DNA of 64,000 nucleotides, from positions 15,815,001-15,879,000 of the forward strand of contig NC_056409.1 in NCBI RefSeq assembly GCF_905147365.1, given 5' to 3'. Both the position numbers and the translations under genes were made by a program. Positions 35,001 to 45,555 of the stretch are shown piece after piece. The notes beneath the pieces were generated by a model. The model saw nothing but the letters and a program-made list of their open reading frames with translations. It was not told the DNA's origin and ran no database searches. The DNA is from Aricia agestis (taxonomy: Eukaryota; Arthropoda; Insecta; Lepidoptera; Lycaenidae). Numbering within the stretch: the stretch's first letter is position 1; each line of letters opens with the position of its first letter.

Positions 35001-38000
35001 CCATGCCAACACTACGACACAAAGTTGGCTTATGATTGAAAGAGCTGTTACGTGTAGCCCTCCAAGTATAAAACAACTTTGTATGAATTTATTTAGCAGT
35101 TGTAGGCAACGTCTTTGTATAGATAAATTTATTTTAAAACGCTTAAATACAAAACAAAGAATTTGCCTTCGTGAGAAATGAATACTTAACTTTGTTAAGA
35201 AATATTTTAAAATATGCGCTTAACAAATCTGTATTTCGGCATAGTATAAAATATTTCATGTCTACAAACGAAATCATACGTACCTAAGCGATTCTAAAAG
35301 ATGTATAACATCTGGCGTCAAAGCTAAGCATTGGAATCTCAGTTTTATCCATTCAATCGATATATTTTCTGAAACAGGAAAAAAAATATATTTTTGGGTT
35401 TACAATAAAAAAATCAACTTTAAAGTATCTAAAAAATTTGAATTTATGTATTACTATTTATAATAAATTCATTGAAAAATTTAATTATGGCCAAATTCTT
35501 TGGAGTTCTCCGCTGACATCATTAGAATTAGTTCGCATCGGCGTAAAAGCTAAAAATAGAGAACGAAAGTCACGAACTGGAAGCTGGCACCGAGCTACCC
35601 GTGTAATATTATATTCATGATCAACATCATTAACTCTGGCATTTGGTATATACCTACTTATCAAGCATCTTGTCTGATGACTCGTCTGATTACATTGTGA
35701 ACTTTGGAGTGTACATTACAGTAGTTCTCACATCCGGTTCTACTTGACGTGTTTACAAAGTGTAGTTACTGATTTGAAGTTAATTATTATTATTGATTTA
35801 ACCTGTAGGCCTACTACGAAACCGTTTTGAGACTCAAACAATCGAACGAGAATGCCGCGTCCTGCTCTAACAACGTCATTTCACGTTTGTTAGAGTAGGA
35901 TGCGGCATTCTCGATCGATCGTTTGACTCTCAAAACGGTTTCGTGGTACAGCCCCTGATTTTAAATATTATGTCATCTTTATAAATAAATTAAATAAATA
36001 TCTATGGACGCTTCACACCACGTCAGTCTGGCCCCGTAAGTACCTGAAGGACTCGTGTTACGGGTACCAGACAACGGAAATATATTTAATACTTTTATAC
36101 TATACATATATTTAAGATTTTTATTATATGATACACTTAATACACATCCATGACCCAGGAACTTTGAAAACTTTTTGTGCCGTCGGCGGGATTCGAACCC
36201 GCGACCCCCGGCTTGAGTTACCAACAGCCCACCAACTGAGCCACATAGGTCATCTGAATCTTTCATTATTAGTTAAGAGGATACACCAGGGGCTAGAGAA
36301 ATGAAAAAAGTACGTGTAATATCTATAGCTGTCTCCCTTACCTCAAGACTATACCGCAGAACGCGATAGAGACAACTGCAGAAAATCCAGAAAATCAACG
36401 ATTCGTTGTCCCCTGATTCCTTCTCCAAAACTTAACCGATTTAAGTACTTCTTTCATTAAAGATTAAAAAAGGCTTGAGATGTGTTCCTATGTTTTGCTT
36501 TTTTTGTATAATATAGCCAAATCTGTTTTCTGGACGTTTGAACACAGCGGAAAATCTGGCCATTTTTTTGGGTTTTTGAACGTATGAATGTTCAAAAACC
36601 CAAAAAAATGGCCAGATTATTTAATAATTAAATTATGAAAAAAAAAGAAAACATAGGGACATTGTATTAGTGGCCGTAGATATTCAGGAAAAAAAATATA
36701 ATTCTACTAGCATTATCCAGGGAGGAAACAGGGGACAACGTTTGTATGGAAAAAAGGGCGGTGTGGACTCCTCTTAACTATCTACTTAACTAATAATGAT
36801 TATATGTATATTATTATAATCTTATAATGTTTCTATTTTGGAGTTAGACCTGAAATGACCTAATTAGTTGATATTTTTCTAATGACGCAAATTCGATTGC
36901 ATTGATCGATGATTCGATGATGCGTTGATGTCCCATATATTAGCTACACTACACAGGCTAGGTAGATAGGTGTAATTATTGCGCAGAATATTTTATATTA
37001 TGACCACGATAATAGCGAATGGTTATTACCTCTACGGGCAAGTGGCCAAAATACTGTTGATTACTGTAAAGTAACGTTTATTACTTCGTCGTGTATTTAT
37101 CTACAAATGTAAGTATACTCGGACGTGTTGATTTGTAATTTTATACACTTGATTCATGTCAAGAATGATTGCAACATGAATTAATTAAAATAGTGCACTT
37201 GAGGGCTATGCCTCCTAGCTACTACACGACTGTAGCACAAGCTGTAGACTTCCTGCACAGCTGGCCAAATGTCATTCGATAAAATAATAAGTAACTAGGT
37301 ATGTATAACAATAGCCAGAAAGAAACAGGAATAACTTAAAGTTTGGTAAAATTAATAAACTACCTTCTGGACATGACTACTCTGGGCAATGGGCATATAA
37401 AGTTATAATAATTGTCATACGAAAAAAATCTTTAACAATGCAAACTTTCCCGGAGTTTGCGTCCTGCGGAGAGTCGTTTGTGCATGAGATTTTTCGAATA
37501 AGACTCAACGATATAAGACTATACAATATAGGTACATTACAATACTTATTATTTTTCTATGTAAACGTTTTCAGTGGTAAGCAGTAGCCAGGCTGATGAG
37601 CCTACTGATTACAATGGTGTATCCACACATGCCGCCGGCGTGTACCGCCGGGTTTGCCACCGGCTTTCAGACTGCCCTGCTGCCGGCATGTATGGATTAG
37701 GGTTGCTGAGGATTCCTCTTCTGCTCCCTCATAATGAGGAAGTTCCGCAATATTTTAGGTTCCTCATCCGTTACCGCATCCTCATAAATAAAAATAAAAA
37801 AATCCTTTTCCGCTATCGCTTCCTCAAAATTTAAGAGGAATTTATGAGGAATTTCACTGCGCATGCGCGTCGCGTATCCAATCATGGCAACGCATACGCC
37901 AGAGCCAGAGAATTGTATCATTCACTCATCTTAATAAAAACGGGACCCTATTACTGAGACTTCGATGTCTGTCCGTCTGTCTGTCTGTCTCCAACCTTTA

Positions 38001-41000
38001 TCTCAAGAACGGCTATAGCTAGCCTTCCGAAATTTTCACAGATTGTGTATTTTTGTTGCCGCTATAACAACAAATACTAAAAACAAAATTAAATTAATAC
38101 TTAAGGGGGGCTCCCATACAACAAACTTGATTTTTTTGGCCTTTTTTGCTCGTAATCAGTAATGGCAATAGGTACTCACTTGAAATTTTCACAAAGTCCT
38201 TAATTGTATGTTTACTTTAATGATTTATAATAAAACAAATTAAAAAATTAAAGGGGGCTCCCATACAAAAAACACAATTTTTGGCCTATTTTTTCTCTAT
38301 ATCGGTACGGAACCCTTCGTGCGCGAGTCCGACTCGCACTTAGCCGATTATTTTTGTGTGCGTGTGTTGTGTATGTTACTGAGCTCCTCTTAACTGCTGG
38401 ACCGATTTTGATGATTCTTTATTCTGTGTTTTGAGAACGGTATAGATTCATGGTTTGGTCCTCTGGAAAATACCCTTTTAATTATTTTTTGTGTAATGTA
38501 TGTACCTAGTTATGTACAGACTGTACAAAGGCTTTTGGTTTGGGTCCGCTAGTATTTATAATTTCCTATCATCCTATTCCTCATCCGCATCCTCTTCCTC
38601 AAAAAATATCCTCTTCCTCATCCGCATCCTCTAAATTTGCGAGTGACAATTCCTCTTCCTCATAATCACTTCCTCAACAACCCTAGTATGGATACACCAT
38701 AAGGCCGCGTTTCTACTGACGCGGAGTGCGGCGGAGAGGAGCTTAGCGGTGCCGAATTGACCAATCACCATGCTCGAAATCTCCGCTCCGCTTCCGCTGG
38801 AATAGCACGATTGTTCAATTCGGCACCGCTCAGCTCCTCTCCACCCCGCTCCGCGTCAGTGGAAACGCACCCTAAATGGGATGATGACTGGAAGAATTGA
38901 TTTTACTACACTCTATAATATACTTATCATGAATACTTACTGGCAATATGCCTATAGTTCTTCGGTAAGCAGTTACGCCACAAGTGCGCAGGCCACTCGT
39001 CAATAGCATAAGAGTCATCATCGGGCCGGGCTCTGAAAGCGCACAGGAAATTCCTCGCACTACTCGTGGCTACGTCATGAGGGATTCCATACTCACGTTC
39101 CATAATTTCTACAAGCTGTAGAACAAATTACATTCTATTATAGGTTGACCTTTGGCTTTAAAATAATTGGTTAAGTAATGCCTTCAACCCCGGTTTCACT
39201 GACGGTGGTAGGTTTAGTGAAAACTAGGAAAGATTTTTAAATAGTGACCAAGTGCGTGCACAGTGCAGTAGGTATGTACCTACATACAAGAGCGTGTAAG
39301 ACGAGTAACAGACTTGGCATACATCACGCGAAGGATCAATTTTTTACATGCCCATCCGACCTGCATCGCCCGAACCAAACTAAGAAACATTTCTGACCCC
39401 ACGCGGGAATCGAACCCATGACCCACGATTCAATTGTCAAAATTAGACCATTAGGCCACGGCGGCATTACTAATAAGTGCCACTAGGTGCCACTATTGTA
39501 ATCTAACAAGAACCTTTAGTACTTGTCACATTGGAGTATGTATCATGTGTGTCCACATGTAATGCGGAAGTCGGTTAAAGGAGTCCAGAAATAGTCGGGT
39601 TCAATACACCCTGCACAATACTGAGCTAGTACACTGACCTGTTCCTTGGCACCAGTACTGTGATGCTTGTCGCTCAACTAATTGAAATATCTATTTTAGA
39701 ATAGACTTAGGAAGAAGACTGGAAATACCTAATGATATTTGAATACATTTACCACCTTACTAAACAGCTTCACACTGGATACCTACAAATGTTGTAGTTA
39801 TACAATTTTTCTCCTTGTCTTTTAATATTTCAGACAAGGACAAAACATTGTTTAACCATGGTTTAAACTAAAGTAAGTATGTACCTACTACCTATACATA
39901 TTATTATACTGTTGGTCTTTTAGTTATTATGGGGAAATGTATTCAATAGTCTATCTGAATATGAAAATCTAAAATAAATAAATAAACATTTACATTATAG
40001 CATGGGAGCCTTAAAACAATTTTTTTTGATTACTATCAAGCTAATTTTTTGTGAGTAGCTTCATTTTGATAAGACAAACAACATTTTTATCTTGAAAGTG
40101 GTAGCTAACAGAAATAGAAAGGATTTCATACTTTGACTTGATGGTCCTAAAATATGGATTATTCTATTTGTAGGACAATGTTACTCTTAAATTATATAAC
40201 TATTAACCTATCAATATACAAAAAATCAGGTTGTTAGGGTTCCGTTTTAGGGTTCAGTAGTCAACCAAGTTTTGTTGAAAACAGAACCCTATAAAAAATT
40301 TGCTTGATAAAAATAAAATATTCTAGGGCTCCCATACTATTATGTTTATCTGTTGAAAACTTATTTAAATTTTGTATAATAATAATATTAGAGTTACATG
40401 AATTAAAGAACATAATTATTAATGAAAAGCATGTAATTTGCTAATACAATTAGGTATTCAACTTAAAAAAAGTATTACAAAATAATTTATAGAATTGTTA
40501 AGTTTATCAACATCCATAATCACTTAGTGTTACAGATTATGTACAAAGTGTAGCAATTTATTATTTCATACATTAAGTACACACTCGGATAAAAAAATAA
40601 CAGCTTTGTGGCCTTTGACAGAAATATCAAAACATTTAATCACCGAACAATTTCTTTCCAAGATCCATCAATCTGTGATTTCTGCACATTTTTAAAGCTC
40701 CACCTTTTTTAAGAACAGCCTTTGCACTCTCATTAGAATCAACTAATCTGCAGAGGAAGTCTTCAAAAGCTGATTTGACATTGGGTGCCAATGTGCCAAC
40801 TTTGACTTTCACTAACATTTCAGCAATACCTTCAGCCCAACCACTTTCAATGGCAAACTCGGATATCCAAGGTACAATTGTCAACACTCCACTTAATGTT
40901 TGCATGCCGAGGAACCACAGGTCTGCTATTTCATTCCAATGCTCTTTGTAAGTCATAGACACCACTAGGGCATTCGGGTCATTCGACTCATCTACATTAT

Positions 41001-43286
41001 AGGCATCCCAGAGGAATCTTATAGTAGATTGAATATATCTGCATATCGAGAAGTCATTCTTCTTAACCTTATTAGCTTGCTGCTTGAGCAAAAGTAATCC
41101 GAGCACAGCGAGATGACCATGTAGCACTAAATTTTCAGGTATTTGTTTTAGTTCAGGCAAGTTATTAAAAACAAATTTAAGCAGTGTGTTAAACAAAAGG
41201 CTATTTTCAACCACTTTAGGCTCAAGAACTGTTAGGTTCATAAATATGTTACAGAGGCTAACCATAGCTGCTCTCGAGTCTTTCATATCTTCGAGCAGTT
41301 GCGGATCTAATTCTGGTTCAGGGTGTACTCTTGGTTTGTTTCTCTCTGATTTGGGTATAGGTGGCTTCTTATAATGAACAATTGACCAGTGGAAATTCAT
41401 TGCTTCATAGAGGATATCTTCTTGTTTCAAATTCATGATGATAGATCTTGCTTTGTCTTCAACAACAAGGTGACACAGAGCTGGGAACATCAATCTAAGC
41501 AAATCAATTTGGCCCATAAGAGCTACCTCTATTTCCATAGGCTCACCTTCAGATTGATTTTTCTGAGCCAACTTTCTAGAACGATGAGCGTGGAAAGAGT
41601 CATTAGCGAGAGAAAACATAAAAGGTAACAAGGCATAAACTTGTTCTCTCATTGCTGTCGTTTCCTGTGCCAGCCAAGCCACTAACACTCTTACCATGGC
41701 ACAAACAAATACTTTTTCAGCATCAGGAAGTTTGTCCCTGTTTTTGTCATTTGAAACCTTAGTTAAAATAGATACAATGGCATTAAATGCACCTTTAAGG
41801 CTAGTATACACAGATTGTTTTTCTTTTTGCTCCAAGTCTAACTGGTCCGTACTCATATAATTGATGGACAGTTCCAGGACAATGAAACAAGCGGTCACAA
41901 GTTCAGCATTAGCAAAAGCTTGTTTAAAACTTCTGTCTTCTAATTGCATTCTAATTTCAATTGCACACAATTGCAAGAGCAGAAGGAAGAACTTCTTTGG
42001 ATTTTCCTCATCATTAAAAGTCCACTCAATTCCGAGCAGCTCTATTATGTTGGCAGCAAGTTTGAGGGCAGGATCTCTTTGGTTTTTCCCAATTTTGCTG
42101 GTTAGAATATCATTGAGCGCTTTGTAAATGCTCTGAGGCCATGTTTCCTCCGCTGCACTCGGTACCACTGATGATTTGTTGCAGCTGTACAGTAGAGCAT
42201 TCAAAATTGTAGCTAATTCAAACTTTCTTTCCGATTGATCTGTTGCAAAGTCCAATGCAATTTTATTAACAAGAGCGTGGAAAGGTGTTGCATCATTACC
42301 CCATGCTGCGGGACCGTACCTGCTGACTAGCTTCACGAGGATGTTTAGTGCTTCATCAGTTTGAAAACTCTGGTGAGAATATATTTCTGACATTTTGGTG
42401 ATAGCTCCTACTTCAATGAGTGCCCTCTGTCCTGCTTCTTGTTCAGCGATGCATTGCAAACATGTGTAAGCTTCACTAATTATGATAAGGTTATCATCAT
42501 AATCATCATTGTCCGAGGTTTGTACTATATCTAGGAAAACTGGTATGTTCGCCAACATTTCCGGGTGTATCGCCAGTTCTGGCTCGTTGCAGAAAGTTGT
42601 AAGAATTGAAAGTGCAACTGATTTGTAAACAGACGGAGGACAATCATCTTGAACATTGTTACCAGTGAGAAGTTTCTTCAAGAACTTGAAACCGATAGCT
42701 TCAAATAGAGCTTTTTTGGCAGCAGAATTACAGTCCTTGCTCTTTACTAGTTTGGTTACCATGAACAATGCAGCGAATTTTTCCGTGTCGCTTTTGGCCG
42801 CATTGAGTATGAGTATGCATTTTTTTATTGGCTCGGATATATCACCCATCGTGAAAGCACTACCGATGCGCACACAGAACGCAATAGATCGCACACCACT
42901 GAGAGAAAATAACAGTGAATCGAGAGAATACAGTCTACATCATGGTTATAATTAGATCGGGTTCTCTTCCAAAATATCTAAATCTGGACGTCGAGCTCAC
43001 GTTCTCCACTGTAAGAACACTATTAATACCACACTGGAAAGTGAACGTTCAACACGCGAAAATGCAACTTAGATAATTTCGCGATTTTAACGACGTAGGA
43101 ACGAAAATATGACAGCGCGCGCACTTTCGTAAATTACCATTTACCATGACCGTGGCAATGTCAAATTACAAAAAATCTTACCTTATTGCAGGCCTTGCTG
43201 TCCCCTTTTCTTGTTTGGATTAAAGTATTGTCTAAGTCGAAAAATATCGCCGAGACATCGTTATTTACAGAAAAAATACTTTCCAT
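32035..43286 (-). CDS. NANP: N-acylneuraminate-9-phosphatase (HAD family), complete
   Basis: Five exons (5' to 3'): 43182-43286, 38941-39115, 35284-35368, 32444-32684 and 32035-32202, totalling 774 nt (257 residues plus stop), with all phases joining. The enzyme removes the 9-phosphate from Neu5Ac-9-P to give free sialic acid. HAD motifs are present: motif I FFDLDNTL (D17 and D19), motif II LGLITNG (T137), the motif III lysine in WEKPDQNIF (K170) and motif IV MVGDKLETD (D195, D200). The cap region has LVEIMEREYG, RNFLCAFRARPDD and WPAHLWRNCLP. The 32684 acceptor (AAAGAAG) has a weak pyrimidine tract and was picked by phase; 32687 is the alternative. Intron 1 contains the whole neurochondrin gene, intron 3 a mariner. 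Confidence 0.94.
32275..32314. mobile_element. 40-bp ends-only derivative of the CATAAAGTTAATATA element
   Basis: Just CATAAAGTTAATATA joined to the opposite end TTCCGCTAGGTATATTAACT then TTATG, flanked by GTTTTTAT and GTTTTTAA, a near-perfect 8-bp duplication. It lies in NANP intron 4. Full-length relatives are at 6008-6303 and 43880-44222. Confidence 0.85.
33622..34913 (-). mobile_element. mariner transposon, 1292 bp, one in-frame stop
   Basis: Perfect 27-bp inverted ends (CGAGGGCTGCTATTTATGTA and onward) are flanked by TA on both sides. The transposase frame runs on the - strand from about 34778 to 33687. It has an N-terminal HTH region (REHFRAMIYYDFRRG, GRPKTAV), the linker WVPHNL-type motif (WIPHNLTIDQK), and a D,D34D triad in TGDESW, HHDNASCH and YSPDLAPNDFF. 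A single TAA at 34215-34217 interrupts the frame 13-14 codons after TGDESW; the frame resumes without a shift. With intact ends, the copy is young but cannot make a full transposase. It sits in NANP intron 3. Confidence 0.95.
33687..34778 (-). pseudogene. mariner transposase, interrupted by one stop codon
   Basis: The open segments 34215-34778 (187 codons) and 33687-34211 are in one frame, separated only by the TAA. The stop stands where mariner transposases have a sense codon just before VWVFQDEP. The initiator is either MWRH or MDLTREHF, 13 codons in; the latter fits the family better. All catalytic aspartates are retained. Confidence 0.9.
35812..35948. mobile_element. 137-bp near-palindromic MITE, copy 2
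   Basis: Same length and order as 7632-7768. Arms begin CTACGAAACCGTTTTGAG and end CTCAAAACGGTTTCGTGG, with TA on both sides. The middle (CTAACAACGTCATTTCACGT) is identical in the two copies. Confidence 0.85.
35998..36252 (-). mobile_element. tRNA-derived SINE (family A), copy 2
   Basis: Reverse-strand head with TGGCTCAGTTGGTGGGC as box A and GGGTTCGAATCCCGCCGAC as box B, then the same body and tail as 23836-24096. It lies in NANP intron 2. Confidence 0.85.
36277..36773. mobile_element. TTAA-flanked MITE (piggyBac-like)
   Basis: 497 bp with ends GAGGATACACCAG / GTGTGGACTCCTC and TTAA at 36273-36276 and 36774-36777, the piggyBac target. A perfect 29-base-arm palindrome (36553-36617, AATCTGGCCATTTTTTTGGG and onward) lies inside. 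No transposase. Confidence 0.75.
36774..37613. other. NANP intron 2 DNA, no feature seen
   Basis: AT-rich with scattered GTAATAATAA-type runs; a short GC patch at 37448-37490 has no coding sense. Nothing supportable. Confidence 0.4.
37614..38702. mobile_element. Three-level nested insertion (MITE > hAT-like > high-copy repeat)
   Basis: The outer short element has ends TGGTGTATCCACACATGCCG and GGCATGTATGGATACACCA, split at 37697/38694. Within it, 37698-38685 (988 bp) is a hAT-like element with ends TAGGGTTGCTGAGGA / TTCCTCAACAACCCTA and an exact 8-bp duplication GTATGGAT at 37690-37697 and 38686-38693. Within that, 37933-38347 is a copy of the high-copy repeat, followed by a LINE-like tail (38360-38560) with GGACCGATTTTGATGATTCT. 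Confidence 0.88.
38703..38872. mobile_element. TAA-flanked MITE (GCGTTTCCACTGACGCGG family), copy 2
   Basis: 170 bp, TAA at 38700-38702 and 38873-38875, ends GGCCGCGTTTCTACTGACGC / GCGTCAGTGGAAACGCACCC. It abuts the nested insertion at 37614-38702 and lies 68 bp from NANP exon 2. Confidence 0.88.
39188..39475 (-). mobile_element. tRNA-derived SINE (family B), copy 1
   Basis: On the - strand the head reads GCCGTGGCCTAATGGTCTAA (box A) and GGGTTCGATTCCCGCGTGGG (box B). The body shares TTTTTACATGCCCATCCGAC (top strand) and TTTCACTGACGGTGG-type ends with the copy at 55233-55585. It lies in NANP intron 1, 3' of the neurochondrin gene. Confidence 0.8.
39999..40338. mobile_element. AGTACGGGAGC-ended element, copy 2
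   Basis: A shorter copy (about 340 bp) of 31349-31833. It retains AGCATGGGAGCC and GGGCTCCCATACT ends, AACCTATCAATATACAAAAA and GGGTTCAGTAGTCAACCAAG, but has lost part of one arm. It lies in NANP intron 1, about 300 bp from the neurochondrin stop. Confidence 0.75.
40557..40562 (-). terminator. AATAAA polyadenylation signal of neurochondrin
   Basis: AATAAA on the - strand 74 bases beyond the neurochondrin stop. Its use would end the nested transcript well before NANP exon 2. Confidence 0.6.
40636..42849 (-). CDS. NCDN: Neurochondrin, uninterrupted reading frame
   Basis: One exon, 737 residues from the ATG at 42847-42849 (MGDISEPIKKC). An upstream in-frame ATG at 42894 would add 15 residues (MRSIAFCVRIGSAFT) that look unlike the family. 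Human neurochondrin is about 729 residues. Recognisable blocks are EKFAALFMVTKLVKSKD, FEAIGFKFLKKLL, LTTFCNEPELAIHPEML, KNQRDPALKLAANIIELLG, WLAQETTAMREQVYALLPF and WISEFAIESGW near the C-terminus; the whole is a leucine-rich ARM-like helical repeat protein without signal peptide. In vertebrates it is a cytoplasmic neuronal protein tied to neurite growth and receptor signalling; the insect role is inferred only. It lies entirely within NANP intron 1, same strand, 332 bp from NANP exon 1. Confidence 0.95.
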   Translation of the reverse strand: MGDISEPIKKCILILNAAKSDTEKFAALFMVTKLVKSKDCNSAAKKALFEAIGFKFLKKLLTGNNVQDDCPPSVYKSVALSILTTFCNEPELAIHPEMLANIPVFLDIVQTSDNDDYDDNLIIISEAYTCLQCIAEQEAGQRALIEVGAITKMSEIYSHQSFQTDEALNILVKLVSRYGPAAWGNDATPFHALVNKIALDFATDQSERKFELATILNALLYSCNKSSVVPSAAEETWPQSIYKALNDILTSKIGKNQRDPALKLAANIIELLGIEWTFNDEENPKKFFLLLLQLCAIEIRMQLEDRSFKQAFANAELVTACFIVLELSINYMSTDQLDLEQKEKQSVYTSLKGAFNAIVSILTKVSNDKNRDKLPDAEKVFVCAMVRVLVAWLAQETTAMREQVYALLPFMFSLANDSFHAHRSRKLAQKNQSEGEPMEIEVALMGQIDLLRLMFPALCHLVVEDKARSIIMNLKQEDILYEAMNFHWSIVHYKKPPIPKSERNKPRVHPEPELDPQLLEDMKDSRAAMVSLCNIFMNLTVLEPKVVENSLLFNTLLKFVFNNLPELKQIPENLVLHGHLAVLGLLLLKQQANKVKKNDFSICRYIQSTIRFLWDAYNVDESNDPNALVVSMTYKEHWNEIADLWFLGMQTLSGVLTIVPWISEFAIESGWAEGIAEMLVKVKVGTLAPNVKSAFEDFLCRLVDSNESAKAVLKKGGALKMCRNHRLMDLGKKLFGD
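42850..43181 (-). promoter_or_regulatory. Likely neurochondrin promoter inside NANP intron 1
   Basis: 332 bp between the NANP exon 1 donor and the neurochondrin ATG. It is less AT-rich than other introns and has CGAGCTCACGTTCTCCACTG and GACAGCGCGCGCACTTTCG. No TATA box is obvious. The role is deduced from position. Confidence 0.45.
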
Positions 43287-43879
43287 GTTACGATTACAAC
43301 GTAAAGTTATATTTTTATATTAATTTTAGCCTTGTGTTCTTTGTATTGCGTTAATAGCACGACTTGTTTTCATAATCTGTCGGAGTTTCTTTTGTATTCC
43401 GTTTCAAGTCGTCAGTCCGCAGTCGTCACGAGTTCACGACTCACGTCCGTTGTGTTGCCTACTTTTAATAATAGATGGCACTTTTATGAAACACGTTTTT
43501 TATGTGGCTAGATGGCTCTTTTATAAAATAGGTATGTAAAATAAATGTAAATTTCTTTTTATTTTATTCAATGATAATAATATACTTATTTAAAAGTATT
43601 GGAGTTATATTATCATTCAGTCTCGGAACCTGGAAATGAATTAGCGCAGAGTGCAGCGGAGAAGTGAAAGCGGCGACACACATTTGGGTGCACGGTAGTG
43701 CCCCCGCCAAGACGAGCTACTAAGCGAAGCGCAAGGGTACTACCTACCTTTTCTGGAAACGTTTCGTCGTATTTTTGAACCCACGTAACTTTGGTTTGGA
43801 TAATGCATAGTTCAAAGTTTTAAGATATAATGACATGAGTATAATAATTAAATGCGCAAATGAATATCGTAGCCTATAC
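43287..43879. promoter_or_regulatory. NANP upstream region
   Basis: Directly upstream of the NANP ATG: AT-rich, then GTCGTCAGTCCGCAGTCGTC near 43410 and a TAGATGGCAC motif near 43473. The segment 43620-43740 is GC-richer and of unknown origin. Promoter role inferred. Confidence 0.4.
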
Positions 43880-44222
43880 AATAAAGTTAATATACCTAGC
43901 GGAATTATTCCGCTAGGTATATTAACTTTATGGTATAGGTTAAACACTATTATAGTGCAACAATCTCGAGCTGTCAAACCAAATCGAAATTGGTTTTCAT
44001 CTGTGTGAAAAATATGTGTACGTATACACTTACACAAGCATGATTGAACATGAATTCTATGAGATTAAATGGTCAACGTGCGGCACGTGCCGACTGGACG
44101 TCAAAAAAGAGTGCTGCTGTCATGAATCACACGTCTCTTTTTACCACGCAGTGTTACTGATAGTGACATCTCGCTTGCTCAGGCCTTTGTTTCTCTATTC
44201 CGCTAGGTATATTAACTTTATG
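43880..44222. mobile_element. CATAAAGTTAATATA element, copy 2 with doubled left end
   Basis: Opposite in orientation to 6008-6303; it shares AATCTCGAGCTGTCAAAC, CGTGCGGCACGTGCCGACTG and GAGTGCTGCTGTCATG. At the left, both ends of the element are joined in a palindrome (43880-43931, TTAATATACCTAGCGGAA and its complement) ahead of the body. The flanks AGCCTATA / AGCCATAC are a poor 8-bp match. Confidence 0.8.
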
Positions 44223-44512
44223 AGCCATACTTTAGATGTTATAGGTGTCCAAAAACCCACAATTGTGTCACTGACTCACTGATCATCAAAATTGTTAGGG
44301 AAGTACCCTGAAGCCTTAGAAAGCTGAAATTTGGTATGTAACATAATAATAGTACTACAGAAATAACCAAAAAATTCTCTAACCCAACCGAACCTATCCC
44401 ATGTCCTTGATATAGAGGGTGGATGTTAGTATGAGATACCACCGTTTCTTGTGCTAGATACAAAATTAAAAATAATATAAAATACTTCTTGTGACAAATA
44501 AATAATCAGCCA

Positions 44513-44955
44513 GGTCACAGGTGCGAGTCGGACTCGCGCACGAAGGGTTCCGTACCATTATAGAGCAAAATTAGGCCAAAAATTGTGTTTTTTGTATGGG
44601 TGTCCCCCTTAATTTTTTTTTATTTTAATATAATATTTAAATATTTTTTTACACGTCATATAACTAAGAACTTTGAGAAAAATTCAAGTAGGTACCTACC
44701 TGTAGCCATTATTGATATAGAGCAAAAAAAGCCAAAAAAATCGCGTTTGTTGTATGGGAGTCACCTAAAATATTAATCTTATTTTATTTTTAGTATTTGT
44801 TGTTATAGCGGCAACAGATATACATAATCTGTGAAAATTTCAACTCTCTAGCTATTACCGTTCTTGAGTTACAGCCTGGAGACAGACAGACGGACAGACA
44901 GCGAAGTCTTAGTAATAGGGTCCCGTTTTTACCCATTGGGTACGGAGTCCTAAAA
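44513..44955 (-). repeat. High-copy lepidopteran repeat, copy 4
   Basis: Starts CACAGGTGCGAGTCGGACTC and ends GGGTCCCGTTTTTACCCATT then GGGTACGGAGTCCTAAAAAT, the reverse of 10325-10838. Confidence 0.85.
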
Positions 44956-44959
44956 ATGC

Positions 44960-45195
44960 GTGTTAGCCTTGACATACCACAGACTCACAGAAAACCGGCG
45001 TGAAACTTATTCCCTATCCCTATTCTCTTCTGCTTATTCCCTTAGCCTATTCCTTCATAAAAAGGCTGGAAACGCACTTGCAACTCTTTTGATGTTACGG
45101 TGTCCATGGGGTGCCATGGGCGACGGCAGTTGCTTTCCGTCAGGTGACCCGTCTGCTTTGTAATTTCAGGCGGCCTGTTTGCTGGTTTTTACGCA
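44960..45195 (+). repeat. LINE-type 3' fragment
   Basis: Contains GGCTGGAAACGCACTTGCAA then CTCTTTTGATGTTACGGTGT, CCATGGGCGACGGCAGTTGC and CCGTCAGGTGACCCGTCTGC, a tail style shared with the reverse element at 61490-61600. Directly follows the previous repeat. Confidence 0.6.
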
Positions 45196-45287
45196 GAGTA
45201 GACAGAATGTGCCGTAGATCAACTTCTGCCAAAAAACATTAGAAATCATAAATTAAAAAAAACAACCATTCTCCATCAGTGTAGGGG

Positions 45288-45555
45288 TCATCAATTAGTT
45301 TCGCTCGCGGTCAATTTTCAGAATTGAAATGACCTTCGCGGTCCACACAATTTATAAAAAAATATTTTTTAAACACATAACGGAAATTACAAAGGTATCA
45401 AACAATGAGAAAAGTGTCAATTTTAGTCGCTAATTATCTGTCTGAAGTTTGAAGTGAAATTGGTGCAAGCTGTTGACATCAAACGAAGTTCATCTTCGAT
45501 AATGCTTGGTCGGTGGTCCGCATACAATGGGTCGGCGGTCAAATAATATATTCAA
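45288..45555. mobile_element. hAT-like MITE, copy 2 (right end lost)
   Basis: Begins AGGGGTCATCAATTAGTTTC then GCTCGCGGTCAATTTT and matches 51836-52118 through ATGCTTGGTCGGTGGTCCGC, ACAATGGGTCGGCGGTC, after which homology stops before the terminal repeat. Confidence 0.75.

Noticed and set aside
39385..39475. tRNA gene near neurochondrin
   Set aside because: Head of the same SINE family B; diverged, with no proper acceptor stem.
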